Assembly (NCBI RefSeq): GCF_000014965.1
Contig: NC_008554.1
Span: 124,001 to 188,000, forward strand
DNA from: Syntrophobacter fumaroxidans MPOB
GTDB taxonomy: Bacteria > Desulfobacterota > Syntrophobacteria > Syntrophobacterales > Syntrophobacteraceae
DNA length: 64,000 bases
Direction: 5' to 3'
The translations under genes and the position numbers were made by a program. Below the pieces are notes generated by a model, which searched no databases, was not told the origin of the DNA, and was given only the letters and a program-made list of their open reading frames with translations. Shown piece by piece: positions 1-8,961 of the stretch (positions within the stretch are counted from its first letter, which is position 1; every line of letters begins with the position of its first letter).

Positions 1-438
1 CTCGCGCAGGCGCTGCAGTTCCGAGTCCACCTGCTCATCCGCGACGTCTATACTCGGTTTGCGGATTTCCAGGCCCCTGTACCCTTCCAGCTCGAACGGC
101 GGACAGACATCCACGATCGCCGTATAGGAGAAAGAACCGCTGTCGTTGAAGTGCGTCTCGCTGACGTCCGCTTCGACGAGCGGTTTGAGGTCCGTTTCCT
201 TGAGCGCTTCAGGGAAGGTCTCCTGGATGAATTGTGAAGAGACCTCTTGCTCTATGGTTTTGCCGTAGTAGGACTTGATGATGCTGCGGGGCACCTTGCC
301 GGGCCGAAACCCTTTGATCTTGATCCGCCTGGACATCTCCCGGTATTTCCCCTCGATTTCCTGCCGCACCTTTTCCGGGGGTATTTCCACCTGAAGCTTT
401 TTTTGGTTTTCACTGAGATCGACAACGGAAACGTTCAT
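1..438 (-). CDS. tig: Trigger factor, N-terminal part (truncated by window edge)
   Basis: This encodes the ribosome-associated chaperone and prolyl isomerase that meets nascent chains at the exit tunnel. About 146 N-terminal residues are visible; the rest lies beyond the window start. The ribosome-binding domain is recognisable, including the [10 protein letters not shown] signature near residue 43 that docks on ribosomal protein L23. The start at 438 follows an AAGGTGG ribosome binding site. The gene lies downstream of tRNA-Leu on the same strand. In many bacteria tig precedes clpP and clpX, which would lie outside this window. Identification is firm; the completeness of the C-terminal domains cannot be judged. 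Confidence 0.95.
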
Positions 439-501
439 TTCCACCTTCTTTCACCTTTCTGCGGAAAAGCGGTACCAGAGTTAGGGAACCCTTGATGCGT
501 C

Positions 502-588
502 TGGTGCGAGAGGGGGGAATTGAACCCCCATCCTGCGAGCAGGGCTGGATCCTAAGTCCAGTGCGTCTACCAGTTCCGCCACTCTCGC
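502..588 (-). tRNA. tRNA-Leu (anticodon TAG)
   Basis: The minus strand folds into a class II tRNA with a 7-bp acceptor stem (GCGAGAG pairing with CTCTCGC), a discriminator A and an encoded CCA end. The anticodon stem is CTGGA/TCCAG and the 7-base loop CTTAGGA gives anticodon TAG, which reads CUA and other CUN leucine codons. A long variable arm, typical of leucine tRNA, and the T arm (GGTTCAATTCC) are present. It sits between the tig start and a pseudopilin gene. Confidence 0.95.
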
Positions 589-690
589 CAACGCATAGCC
601 CTTATTCAGCCCAAAATATGAGAAAAAACCATTTTTCGACCGTTATGTCAAGGGAAAGCGCCGGAGGCCGTCCACGAGGCAAGGAGGCGG

Positions 691-1140
691 TCAGTTCCAG
701 TTCACCACGTCCGCGTTTTCCGCTTCGCCGCCTTCCTGTGCGTCCGCTCCCAGCGAGTAGAGATCGTACTCGCCGTGTTCTCCCGGTGACCGGTAGAGAT
801 AGGCCTGACCCCACGGGTCGTCCGGCAGTTCCTTACTCAGATACGGCCCGTCCCATTTCTTGTAGCCGGGGTTCTTGCGCAGCGCGCCGAGGCCTTCTTC
901 AGTGGTCGGATATCTGCCGATGTCCAGGCGGTAGGCATCCAGGGCGGTTCCGATCATGCTGATCTGTGTCTTTGCCGCCTGCTGCCGCGAACCGCCGAGC
1001 TTGTGGATCAGCCTGGGGCCTACCAGGGCGGCCAGCAGCCCAAGGATGATCATGACGATGAGCAATTCGATGAGGGTGAACCCCGCCTTCGACCGTCTCG
1101 GGTTCTTCCCGCCATGGCACGTGTCTTGAGAACCATGCAT
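691..1140 (-). CDS. gspG: Type II secretion major pseudopilin GspG
   Basis: This is the major pseudopilin of a type II secretion system, a 149-aa protein assembled into a periplasmic pseudopilus. A short basic leader ends in KAG, followed by FTLIELLIVMIILGLLAALV, the prepilin peptidase cleavage site and hydrophobic helix with the conserved Glu at +5. The C-terminal DPWGQAYLYRSPGEHGEYD and the Asp/Glu-rich loop after it match the calcium-binding region of GspG. The start at 1140 has GGAG at good spacing; ATG at 1146 is almost on top of that site. No other gsp gene lies next to it, so it appears to be solitary here. Confidence 0.9.
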   Translation of the reverse strand: MHGSQDTCHGGKNPRRSKAGFTLIELLIVMIILGLLAALVGPRLIHKLGGSRQQAAKTQISMIGTALDAYRLDIGRYPTTEEGLGALRKNPGYKKWDGPYLSKELPDDPWGQAYLYRSPGEHGEYDLYSLGADAQEGGEAENADVVNWN

Positions 1141-1279
1141 AATCATTCTCCGTGGAGGTTGCTCCCCGTGTGGAAACGTACAACCCGATGTTTCCAATGG
1201 AAATTGCCGTTAACGTATTTAACTGACGCATCCCTTCGTGTCAATGCGAAGGGACGCGGAAAGATGCCGGGCATGCCCG

Positions 1280-2194
1280 TCAACCCTGAAAAGCGCTGCC
1301 CTGGCGCAAGCGATGACGGCGCATGTGGTCGTGAACGGCTTCGATGTTTTTCCGCTTTTCCAATGCCCAGGAGGGCGCGACCAGCTCGCTCGGGTGGGGG
1401 TCTCCGGTCAGCCGCTGCACGATCATCCCGGGCGGCAAAAGGCTCAGGAAATCGCCTGCCGTCGCAGCGTATTCCTCCCGGCTCGGGCAGACGTATTTTC
1501 CGGCCCGGTGCCACCCGTGGAGAACGGTTCCGCGGATCACGTAGAGCGAATGAATCTTGACGGCCTGAATGTCCCGGCCCGCAATGAAACGAGCCGTGTT
1601 CAGCATGTCTTCCGAGGTTTCGCCGGGGAGCCCGAGAATCACGTGCGCGCAGACGGAAAGGCCTCGCGTTCGGGTGCGCCGCACGGCGTCCGAGAAAGTT
1701 TCGACGGAATGCCGGCGGTTGATGCGTTCGAGAGTGGAATCCTTTGCGGATTGCAGACCGTATTCCAGCCAGATCAGGTGTTTTGCCGAGAGCGCGCGCA
1801 AGTGGTCGAGCACCTCGTCGGGAACGCAATCCGGACGGGTGCCGATGGACAGACCGACCACTTCCGGGTCTTCGAGGGCCTCGGCGTATAGTTCCCTGAG
1901 CCTGGGCAGCGGGGCGTAAGTGTTGCTGAACGACTGAAAGTAGGCGATGAATCTTTTCGCATTGTAGCGCCGGCGGAGAATGGCTTTTGCTTCCCGGATC
2001 TGGGCGCCGATGGAGCTTTCCTCTGCGGCGCCGGTGCCGGAACCGCGTTCGTTGCAGTAGATGCAGCCACTGGAGCCGAGCGTCCCGTCGCGATTGGGGC
2101 AGCTCAGTCCGGCGTCCAGGGAAATCTTTTGAACGCGGCATCCGAAGAGATCGCGAAGATAGGAATTGTAGCTCCGATAAAGGTCTTCGGACAT
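1280..2194 (-). CDS. Radical SAM protein, YhcC/TIGR01212 family
   Basis: This 304-aa protein belongs to the YhcC-like branch of radical SAM enzymes, related to the Elp3 type. Three cysteines, C32, C44 and C47 (the last two as CIYC), are placed to bind the [4Fe-4S] cluster that cleaves S-adenosylmethionine. GLSIGTRPDCVPDEVLDHL and the HVILGLPGE motif are typical of the family barrel. The substrate is not established. A longer frame reaches 2278, but the family start is MSEDLYRSYNSYL, which resembles the usual YhcC N-terminus. It is transcribed away from mnmG. Confidence 0.85.
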   Translation of the reverse strand: MSEDLYRSYNSYLRDLFGCRVQKISLDAGLSCPNRDGTLGSSGCIYCNERGSGTGAAEESSIGAQIREAKAILRRRYNAKRFIAYFQSFSNTYAPLPRLRELYAEALEDPEVVGLSIGTRPDCVPDEVLDHLRALSAKHLIWLEYGLQSAKDSTLERINRRHSVETFSDAVRRTRTRGLSVCAHVILGLPGETSEDMLNTARFIAGRDIQAVKIHSLYVIRGTVLHGWHRAGKYVCPSREEYAATAGDFLSLLPPGMIVQRLTGDPHPSELVAPSWALEKRKNIEAVHDHMRRHRLRQGSAFQG

Positions 2195-2497
2195 GGGACG
2201 TCCCCGTGGGGCTGCGGAATGTTCCGGTTGTCGAAAAAAACACCGGTTGTCGAAATTTTCATTTGCGAATGGTATCATAACTCCTGAGCGGTCAACGGTG
2301 AAGAATATCCTTCACGGACGCGGGGCTCCGCCGGATGCGGGAAGGCTGGGCCGAGGAGGGGGCGGACGCCGGGGGGTGCGTTTGCGCGAAAAATCGGGCC
2401 CGGCGAGCGGTCGGCATCGACCGCGCGCGTGGGAATCGGCGCGCGAGGCGGACGATTTCTCGCAGGGGATCGGATCGATCAGAGCAGGTTACCGACG

Positions 2498-4426
2498 ATG
2501 AACAAATACGAGGTGATTGTCGTGGGGGCGGGCCATGCGGGGTGTGAAGCGGCCCTGGCGGCCGCGCGCATGGGCTGCCGCACGCTGGTGTTGTCCATAT
2601 GCCTCGACACCGTTGCCCACATGCCGTGCTCGCCTTCGGTGGGCGGGGTCGGCAAGGGACACCTGGTGAGGGAGATCGATGCTCTCGGCGGCCGAATGGC
2701 TCTGATCACGGACCGGACCGCCATCCAGTTCCGTCTGCTCAACACCAAGAAGGGACCCGCAGTATGGGGGACACGCACGCAAAACGACAAGGCGCGCTAC
2801 CGCATCAGCATGAAACATTGCCTGGAATCGGAACCCAACCTGGACCTCAAGCAGGCGCACGTGGAATCCCTGGCGGTGGAAGGCAACCGGATCGTGGGAG
2901 TGATCGATCAACTGGGTGTCTTTTTTGGTGCCGATGCGGTCGTCCTGGCCACGGGCACTTTCCTGCGCGGCCTGGTCCACATCGGAACGACCAGCGTGGA
3001 GGCGGGCAGGGCGGGGGAGCTTGCTTCGTATCCGCTCGCGAACCAGTTGCAGCGACTCGGGTTCACCCTGGGGCGAATGAAAACCGGGACCCCCGCACGA
3101 CTGGGGCGGCGAAGCATCGACTTCAGCCGATTCAGAGAGCAACACGGGGATGAGGCGCCGAAGCCGTTTTCTCTTTTCACCGATTCGATCGCTCTGCCAC
3201 AGGTCTCATGTTTCATCGGCAAGACTCACCAACGCACCCATGAGCTGGTGCGACGCCATATTCACCTGTCCCCGCTCTACAACGGCACCATCCGGGGGGT
3301 GTCCGCGCGCTACTGTCCGTCCCTGGAAGACAAGGTGATGCGATTCCCAGACAAGGACTTCCACCAGATCATCCTGGAGCCCGAGGGACTCGATACCGAG
3401 GAGGTCTACGCCAGCGGCACCGGCAATTCCCTTCCTTATGATATCCAGCTCCGGCTTATCCACTCGGTGCCCGGCCTGGAAGAAGCGGAAGTGATGCGCC
3501 CGGCATACGCCATCGAGTACGATTTCGTTCAGCCGACTCAACTCAAGGCCACCCTGGGGAGCAAGCTGGTCGAGGGTTTGTACATGGCCGGGCAGATCAA
3601 CGGGACTTCGGGTTACGAGGAGGCGGCCGGGCAGGGGCTGTGGGCCGGGATCAATGCCGCGCTCAAGGCTCAGGGAAGACCGCCCTTCATCCTGGATCGT
3701 TCGGAAGCCTACCTGGCCGTCATGGTGGACGATCTGGTGACCAGGGGAACCAACGAGCCGTACAGGATTTTCACCTCGCGCGCGGAATACCGGCTCCTGT
3801 TGCGGGAAGACAATGCGGACCTCAGGCTGCTCGAGAAGGGGTGCGAACTGGGGTTGCACTCGGCCGATGCGGCCAAGGAGTTGAGAGAGCGGCGCGGAGC
3901 GATCCGGAATGAACTGGAGAGGCTTCGCCTGACCCACGTGCGCCCCTCGGCGCAAGTCAATCAAACCCTGGCGGAAAACCATTCGCCTCCCCTGGATGCT
4001 CCTGCTCCTCTGGACAAGCTCCTCAAACGTCCCGAGCTGAATTACTCGACCGTGGCCATCCTGTCACCGCCTCCCGAGCCGTTGTCGAGCAAGGTGACGG
4101 AACAGGTCGAAGTGGAATGCAAATATGAGGGATATCTGAAACGCCAGGAGGCGGAAGTCGCGAAGTTCAGGCAACTCGAGCAGGCGGCTATTCCGGAAGA
4201 TTTAATGTATGACGACATCCCCGGCCTTTCCAATGAGCTCCGGCAGAAGCTCGGGGCGGTACGGCCGCTCTCTCTCGGCCAGGCGACGAGGATTCCGGGT
4301 ATGACGCCCGCGGCCGTTTCCGTGCTGATGGTTCATCTGCGACGCCGCGCCCAGGGCGGGCCTTTCTTAGCGCCAGTGCTCGATCCGGGTGTAAATATGC
4401 ATTCTCAAAAGAAAAAGCTTGCTTAA
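2498..4426 (+). CDS. mnmG: tRNA uridine-5-carboxymethylaminomethyl modification enzyme MnmG (GidA)
   Basis: MnmG is the FAD protein that, with the GTPase MnmE, installs the carboxymethylaminomethyl group on wobble U34 of several tRNAs. The 642-aa length fits the family. The N-terminal dinucleotide fold VIVVGAGHAGCEAALAAARM binds FAD, and GTSGYEEAAGQGLWAGINAA is a hallmark of the second FAD-contacting region. The C-terminal helical domain (about residue 540 on) is the MnmE-interacting part. ATG at 2498 was chosen because it begins the family N-terminus MNKYEVIVVGAG and follows AGCAGG; an upstream start in frame adds unrelated residues. mnmE is not in the window. Confidence 0.96.
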   Translation: MNKYEVIVVGAGHAGCEAALAAARMGCRTLVLSICLDTVAHMPCSPSVGGVGKGHLVREIDALGGRMALITDRTAIQFRLLNTKKGPAVWGTRTQNDKARYRISMKHCLESEPNLDLKQAHVESLAVEGNRIVGVIDQLGVFFGADAVVLATGTFLRGLVHIGTTSVEAGRAGELASYPLANQLQRLGFTLGRMKTGTPARLGRRSIDFSRFREQHGDEAPKPFSLFTDSIALPQVSCFIGKTHQRTHELVRRHIHLSPLYNGTIRGVSARYCPSLEDKVMRFPDKDFHQIILEPEGLDTEEVYASGTGNSLPYDIQLRLIHSVPGLEEAEVMRPAYAIEYDFVQPTQLKATLGSKLVEGLYMAGQINGTSGYEEAAGQGLWAGINAALKAQGRPPFILDRSEAYLAVMVDDLVTRGTNEPYRIFTSRAEYRLLLREDNADLRLLEKGCELGLHSADAAKELRERRGAIRNELERLRLTHVRPSAQVNQTLAENHSPPLDAPAPLDKLLKRPELNYSTVAILSPPPEPLSSKVTEQVEVECKYEGYLKRQEAEVAKFRQLEQAAIPEDLMYDDIPGLSNELRQKLGAVRPLSLGQATRIPGMTPAAVSVLMVHLRRRAQGGPFLAPVLDPGVNMHSQKKKLA

Positions 4427-4448
4427 TCCAAGAGCCTTCTTCTACAAT
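4419..4448 (+). promoter_or_regulatory. Candidate sigma-70 promoter of the Fur-family gene
   Basis: TTGCTT (4419-4424) and TACAAT (4443-4448) are separated by 18 bases, overlapping the end of mnmG and lying about 65 bp before the regulator start. This is pattern evidence only. Confidence 0.45.
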
Positions 4449-4513
4449 AGGAGCAGAGATAGTTCCGCGCGCGCGACCAATTTCATGCGGGTATTTATAG
4501 CTCAGGGAGGCAC

Positions 4514-4957
4514 ATGGTTATGGAGGGGAGAAACGACAAAGATTTTATCGCGACTCTTAGGGGTCACGGTCTGCAGGTGACCTATCAGCGGCTGGCGATT
4601 TACCAGGCGCTGTATCACACGAAGGAGCATCCGAGCGCCGAAGTGATTTATCAGCAGGTCAAGAAACGGTTTCCTATGATTTCCCTGGGAACTGTGTATA
4701 AGACGCTGGAACGCTTTTATGAAGTAGGCCTGATTCAGAAGGTAAGCCCGGTAACCGAAGTTGCCCGCTACGACGCCAATACTCAGCCTCATCATCACAT
4801 GGTTTGCCTGGAATGCCAGTCTATTCAGGACGCCGAGGACATTATCCCGGAACAGAAATTTGCATCCGTTGGTAAGAACGGTTTTCGAGTTCTGCGTCAA
4901 CAGGTGGTTCTCCAGGGGTACTGCCGAGGCTGCCGCCCGGATGCGGCGGAGAACTGA
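4514..4957 (+). CDS. Fur-family transcriptional repressor (PerR-like)
   Basis: This 147-aa metal-dependent DNA-binding regulator has an N-terminal winged helix (RGHGLQVTYQRLAIYQAL) and a C-terminal dimerisation domain. Two CxxC pairs, C98/C101 and C137/C140, would form the structural zinc site typical of PerR and many Fur proteins. QPHHHMVC supplies the conserved metal-binding histidines. The sequence alone does not separate PerR (peroxide sensing) from Fur (iron sensing); the short histidine run and the length favour the PerR group. It is a single gene between mnmG and the etf genes. ATG at 4520 is an equally possible start. Confidence 0.85.
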   Translation: MVMEGRNDKDFIATLRGHGLQVTYQRLAIYQALYHTKEHPSAEVIYQQVKKRFPMISLGTVYKTLERFYEVGLIQKVSPVTEVARYDANTQPHHHMVCLECQSIQDAEDIIPEQKFASVGKNGFRVLRQQVVLQGYCRGCRPDAAEN

Positions 4958-5309
4958 AAACCGGGTGAATCTCGGGACGCGGTGGGGCTGATTCGGTTCT
5001 CGTCGGCTCCCTCCTTGAGGGTTTGCCTTTCCTTGTGCCGTGAAGAGGAGGGCTGATCTTCGCCTTGATTTTCCCCTGTTCGGGCGGGGCCCGCGCCCGG
5101 CGGCCGGCCGTGAGCGGGGTTCCTGCAACGGGGTGTGGAAGTTCCTGCCGATATTCCCGCCAACCGCCTTATCCCAGGTGGCTTCGTTTCTTCTTGAATC
5201 AGCGGACGTTCATATGCTAAGGGACTGTCCTCAGGGGCGCCGTACCCTGATTGCCCCGACCAGACGGGGAGTCCGTCCGGCGCCCAATCCATCAAAATGA
5301 GAGGGGGGA
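4958..5309. other. Intergenic stretch upstream of etfB
   Basis: About 350 bp between the Fur-family gene and etfB. It is GC-rich in its middle. I see no convincing promoter pair, riboswitch or terminator; a TATGCT-like -10 near 5213 lacks a matching -35. It presumably holds the etf promoter. Confidence 0.4.
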
Positions 5310-6110
5310 ATGGCTGTGAATATTGTTGTCATACTCAAACAGACTCCTGATACGGAATCGGTGATTCGTCTTGCCGAGAACAAGAAGTCGATTGTCACGC
5401 GGGACCTGAAGTGGATCATCAACCCCTACGATGAATTTGCAATAGAAGCTGCGCTCAGGCTGAAGGAAAAGCACGGCGGCAAAGTGACCGTGGTGAGTTA
5501 CGGCCCCTCCCGGGTCGTGGAGGCGCTCCGAACCGCTCTGGCCATGGGGGCCGACGATGCCGTCCACCTGGACGACATCGCATTGAAGAGCGTCGACTTC
5601 CTTCGAGTGACCCGGGCACTGACGGCCGCCGTCAAGGAATTGAACCCGGACATCATCCTGATCGGTTCGCGGGCCGTCGACTACGATCAGGGACAACGCG
5701 GCGCGATTGTGGCGGAGCATCTGGGCTGGCCTCATCTCGCGCTGGCCGTATCCCTCGAGTCCGACGGCAAAACGGTGACTATCGAGCGTCCCATCGAGGG
5801 CGGGAAGGTCACCCTCGAGGCCGCCCTGCCTGCCCTGGTGACCGTCGGCGGTTCTCACACCATCTGGAATCCGCGGTACGCTTCGTTGCCGGGAATCATG
5901 AAAGCCAAAAAGAAGCCCCTGGTGGTGAAGAAGATTGCGGATCTGGGACTGGACCCCGCGCTTTTCAAGCCGGAAACGGCCAGGATATGGATCACCTCTC
6001 TCGAGATGCCTCCGCAACGCGCTCCGGGACGCATTATCGACGGCGCCGACGCGGAGGACAAGGCGAGAAAGCTTGTCACGGCTTTGCACGAAGAAGCCAA
6101 GGTGATCTAG
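5310..6110 (+). CDS. etfB: Electron transfer flavoprotein beta subunit
   Basis: EtfB forms a heterodimer with EtfA that carries electrons from acyl-CoA dehydrogenases and similar flavoenzymes. The 266-aa protein starts with the family signature MAVNIVVILKQTPDTESVI and contains NPYDEFAIEAALRLKEK and the nucleotide-binding GSRAVDYDQGQRGAIVAEHL. It follows GAGAGGGGGG as ribosome binding site and is 19 bp ahead of etfA. With the acyl-CoA ligase downstream it points to beta-oxidation or syntrophic acyl-CoA metabolism; that link is inference from position. Confidence 0.95.
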   Translation: MAVNIVVILKQTPDTESVIRLAENKKSIVTRDLKWIINPYDEFAIEAALRLKEKHGGKVTVVSYGPSRVVEALRTALAMGADDAVHLDDIALKSVDFLRVTRALTAAVKELNPDIILIGSRAVDYDQGQRGAIVAEHLGWPHLALAVSLESDGKTVTIERPIEGGKVTLEAALPALVTVGGSHTIWNPRYASLPGIMKAKKKPLVVKKIADLGLDPALFKPETARIWITSLEMPPQRAPGRIIDGADAEDKARKLVTALHEEAKVI

Positions 6111-6129
6111 GAAGAGAAGGAGAGCTGAG

Positions 6130-7119
6130 ATGGGGAAATGCGTGTGCATGATTGCTGAATTCCGTGGCGGAAATTTTCGCCGCGTGTCGTTTGAGGTCGC
6201 CAGCGAAGGAAAGAGGATCGCGGATGCTTTGGGGATCGGCCTGCGTGGCGTCGCCGTCGGTTCGGGCGTCGCGGGCAAGGCTGCGGAACTGGGACAATAC
6301 GGGGTGGAGAGGGTGCTGGTGAGGGACGATCCCGCGCTGGAGCACTACCTTGCGGAAATCTACGTGCCGGTTGTGGCGGAGATGATCAAGAAATGCGACC
6401 CTGCAGTGGTCATCCTCCCCGCATCCGTGGACGGGCGGGACCTTGGGGCGAGACTGGGAGCCCGGCTCGACATCACTCTGGTTCAAGACGTTACCCAGGT
6501 CGTGTGCGAAGGGGGGAAAGTCAAGGCCCGGTGGCCCATCTTTGGAGGAAAATGCTTTGCGTGGAGCGAATGGGCCGATGGAACGCTGCCGATCATGTCT
6601 TGCCGGCCCAACGTGATGGATTGTCTGCCGCCCGACACGTCAAAGCGGGCGGAGGTGGAACTGGCGGATATTCCGATCCCGGAGAGCCGCTCGCGGGTCA
6701 AGGCCGTCGACATGGACTCTTCCGGCAAGGTGGAGCTGTCGGAGGCCGACATTATCGTGTCCGGCGGCAGAGGCATGAAGGAAGCTTCGAATTTCGCCCT
6801 CGTTGAAGAATTGGCCAAAGCCATGGGGGCCGCCGTGGGCGCTTCCCGCGCAGCAGTGGACGCCGGTTGGCGTCCCCATTCCGACCAGGTCGGCCAGACC
6901 GGAAAAGTCGTCACCCCCGCTCTTTACGTGGCGGTGGGGATTTCCGGCGCCATCCAGCACCTGGCCGGCATGGGCTACTCCAGGTACATCGTGGCCATCA
7001 ACAAGGATCCCGAAGCGCCGATTTTCAGCAGGGCCGATTACGGCATTGTAGAAGACCTCTTCAAATTCGTTCCCGCTTTTACGGAGGAAGTCAAGAGACT
7101 GAAAAGCACCTGCTCGTGA
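6130..7119 (+). CDS. etfA: Electron transfer flavoprotein alpha subunit
   Basis: EtfA, 329 aa, partner of EtfB. The C-terminal FAD domain is clear: SGGRGMKEASNFALVEELA, then GASRAAVDAGWRPHSDQVGQ, TGKVVTPALYVAVGISGAIQ and the final AINKDPEAPIFSRADYGIVE. The N-terminal domain resembles EtfB in fold. There is no added ferredoxin domain, so it is the ordinary short form rather than the iron-sulphur-bearing variant. It is preceded by AGGAGAG and is co-directional with etfB and the ligase gene. Confidence 0.95.
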   Translation: MGKCVCMIAEFRGGNFRRVSFEVASEGKRIADALGIGLRGVAVGSGVAGKAAELGQYGVERVLVRDDPALEHYLAEIYVPVVAEMIKKCDPAVVILPASVDGRDLGARLGARLDITLVQDVTQVVCEGGKVKARWPIFGGKCFAWSEWADGTLPIMSCRPNVMDCLPPDTSKRAEVELADIPIPESRSRVKAVDMDSSGKVELSEADIIVSGGRGMKEASNFALVEELAKAMGAAVGASRAAVDAGWRPHSDQVGQTGKVVTPALYVAVGISGAIQHLAGMGYSRYIVAINKDPEAPIFSRADYGIVEDLFKFVPAFTEEVKRLKSTCS

Positions 7120-7215
7120 GTCCACCAGGCGGTCCCGAGCCGGGGAAAGTGAATCCCGGCGCCGGGTATTGTGGGGGTGGTGAAGCGTCGAATGCCTGTT
7201 CCGGAGGGGTGTTTT

Positions 7216-8925
7216 ATGGATCGCATCTGGTTGAAGAGCTATGATCCCCGAGTGCCTCACCACGCAGAATACCCGGAAGAATGTCTGCCGCGGCTGCTCG
7301 AAGCGAGAGTGAAGAAGCTCCCCGGGAATTCGGCAACGGAGTTCTACGGTGCCCGGTTGACTTACGAGGCCTTGTGGAAGCAGATTTCCAGCCTCGCCAA
7401 CGCCCTCCGGCTCCTCGGCTTGCGACACGGCGACCGGGTCGCCGTCATGCTCCCGAACTGCCCCCAGACCGTGATCACGTATTACGCGGTCCTCTGGCTG
7501 GGAGGCGTGGTCGTACTGACGAATCCGCTCTACGTCGAACGCGAGATGGAACATCAGTGGAAAGACTCGGGTGCGAAGTACCTCGTCGTTCTGGATCACC
7601 TCTATCCCAAGGCCCGAAAGGTCATCCCGGAGACGGCGATCGAAAAGGTCATCGTGACCGGCATAGCGGAATGTCTCCCGTTCCTTCTGAAGCATCTCTA
7701 TCCACTCAAGGCGAAACTGAAAAAACTCTTCACGGCCGTTCCCTACGATGAGCGGACGATTTTCAATTTCACCCGGCTGATCCGCTCGACGGAGCCGACG
7801 CCTCCACCTTGCGAGGTGAGGCTCGACGACCTGGCACTGCTCCAATACACCGGTGGAACCACGGGCATCGCCAAGGGAGTCATGCTGTCCCACCGGAACA
7901 TCCTGAGCAATGTCATCCAGCTTGCCTCCTGGGTGCAGGACCTGAGGTTCGGGGAGGAGCGTTTTCTCGCCCTTCTGCCGATCTTTCACGTTTTCGGCAT
8001 GACCGTCGCAATGAATCTGCCCCTGTATGCGGGGAGCGCGCTGGTGCTCGTTCCGAGGTTCGATATCGACGAAATCATGAAGACCATCAGGAAGGCGAGG
8101 CCCACTCTGTTCCCGGGGGTTCCCACCATATATGCGGCCATAAACGGTCATCCGAAAGCGGAGACGTTCGATCTGTCCTCGATTCGCATCTGCGTTACCG
8201 GATCGGCCCCGATGCCGGTGGAGTCTTTGCGCAGGTTCGAAAGTCTCACCGGCAGTGTCATTCTTGAAGGCTACGGCCTCTCGGAAACGAGCCCGGTCAC
8301 TCACGCCAATCCTGTCGAGGGGGTGCGCAAGCCGGGCTCGATCGGGTTGGCGCTGCCGGATACCGACTGCAAGATCGTCGACCTGGAATTGGGAACCCGT
8401 GACATGGCTGTGGGTGAGGTGGGTGAGCTGGTGATCCGAGGGCCGCAGGTCATGAAGGCCTACTGGAAGATGCCGGAAGAGACGGCCAACGCGCTCAGAG
8501 ACGGTTGGCTCTACACCGGAGACATCGCGAGGATGGATGAAGACGGGTATGTCTACATCATCGACCGCAAGAAGGATATGATCATATCCGGGGGCTACAA
8601 CATTTATCCGCGGGAGGTCGATGAGGTGCTCTACGAGCATCCGAAGGTTCTCGACGCCGTGGCCGTGGGCGTTCCCGACGATTACCGGGGAGAAATCGTC
8701 AAGGCGTTCATTGTGCCCCGAGTGGGGGAGACCCTGACGGAAGATGAAATCAAGCAGTTTTGCAAGACCAGATTGGCGGCCTATAAGGTCCCCCGGCTGA
8801 TTGAACTGAGGGATTCCCTGCCGAAGACGGCGGTTGGGAAAATCTCCAGGAAGGAGCTGCGCAAGCAGGCGCTTGACGAGCATGAGTCGAAAAAGACGCG
8901 GGAAAAGGCCGATGACGGGCGCTGA
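7216..8925 (+). CDS. Long-chain fatty acid--CoA ligase (AMP-forming)
   Basis: This 569-aa enzyme of the ANL superfamily activates a fatty acid with ATP and CoA. The P-loop-like motif YTGGTTGIAKG lies near residue 211, GYGLSETSPV follows, then GWLYTGDIARMDEDGYVYII with the Asp that binds ribose, and the hinge DRKKDMIISGGYNIYPREV. The C-terminal catalytic lysine is in PKTAVGKISRKEL. ATG at 7216 follows GGAGGGG by 7 bases and starts the family N-terminus; an upstream in-frame start is less likely. It follows etfBA by about 95 bp and may be cotranscribed. Long-chain specificity is a family-level call. Confidence 0.88.
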   Translation: MDRIWLKSYDPRVPHHAEYPEECLPRLLEARVKKLPGNSATEFYGARLTYEALWKQISSLANALRLLGLRHGDRVAVMLPNCPQTVITYYAVLWLGGVVVLTNPLYVEREMEHQWKDSGAKYLVVLDHLYPKARKVIPETAIEKVIVTGIAECLPFLLKHLYPLKAKLKKLFTAVPYDERTIFNFTRLIRSTEPTPPPCEVRLDDLALLQYTGGTTGIAKGVMLSHRNILSNVIQLASWVQDLRFGEERFLALLPIFHVFGMTVAMNLPLYAGSALVLVPRFDIDEIMKTIRKARPTLFPGVPTIYAAINGHPKAETFDLSSIRICVTGSAPMPVESLRRFESLTGSVILEGYGLSETSPVTHANPVEGVRKPGSIGLALPDTDCKIVDLELGTRDMAVGEVGELVIRGPQVMKAYWKMPEETANALRDGWLYTGDIARMDEDGYVYIIDRKKDMIISGGYNIYPREVDEVLYEHPKVLDAVAVGVPDDYRGEIVKAFIVPRVGETLTEDEIKQFCKTRLAAYKVPRLIELRDSLPKTAVGKISRKELRKQALDEHESKKTREKADDGR

Positions 8926-8961
8926 GGTTCCTCCGGCATCCGAGCCGAGCCACGATCGGTC

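Noticed and set aside
600-690. TTGACA on the minus strand as a promoter for tRNA-Leu
   Set aside because: The hexamer is perfect, but no acceptable -10 occurs at 16-18 bases from it.
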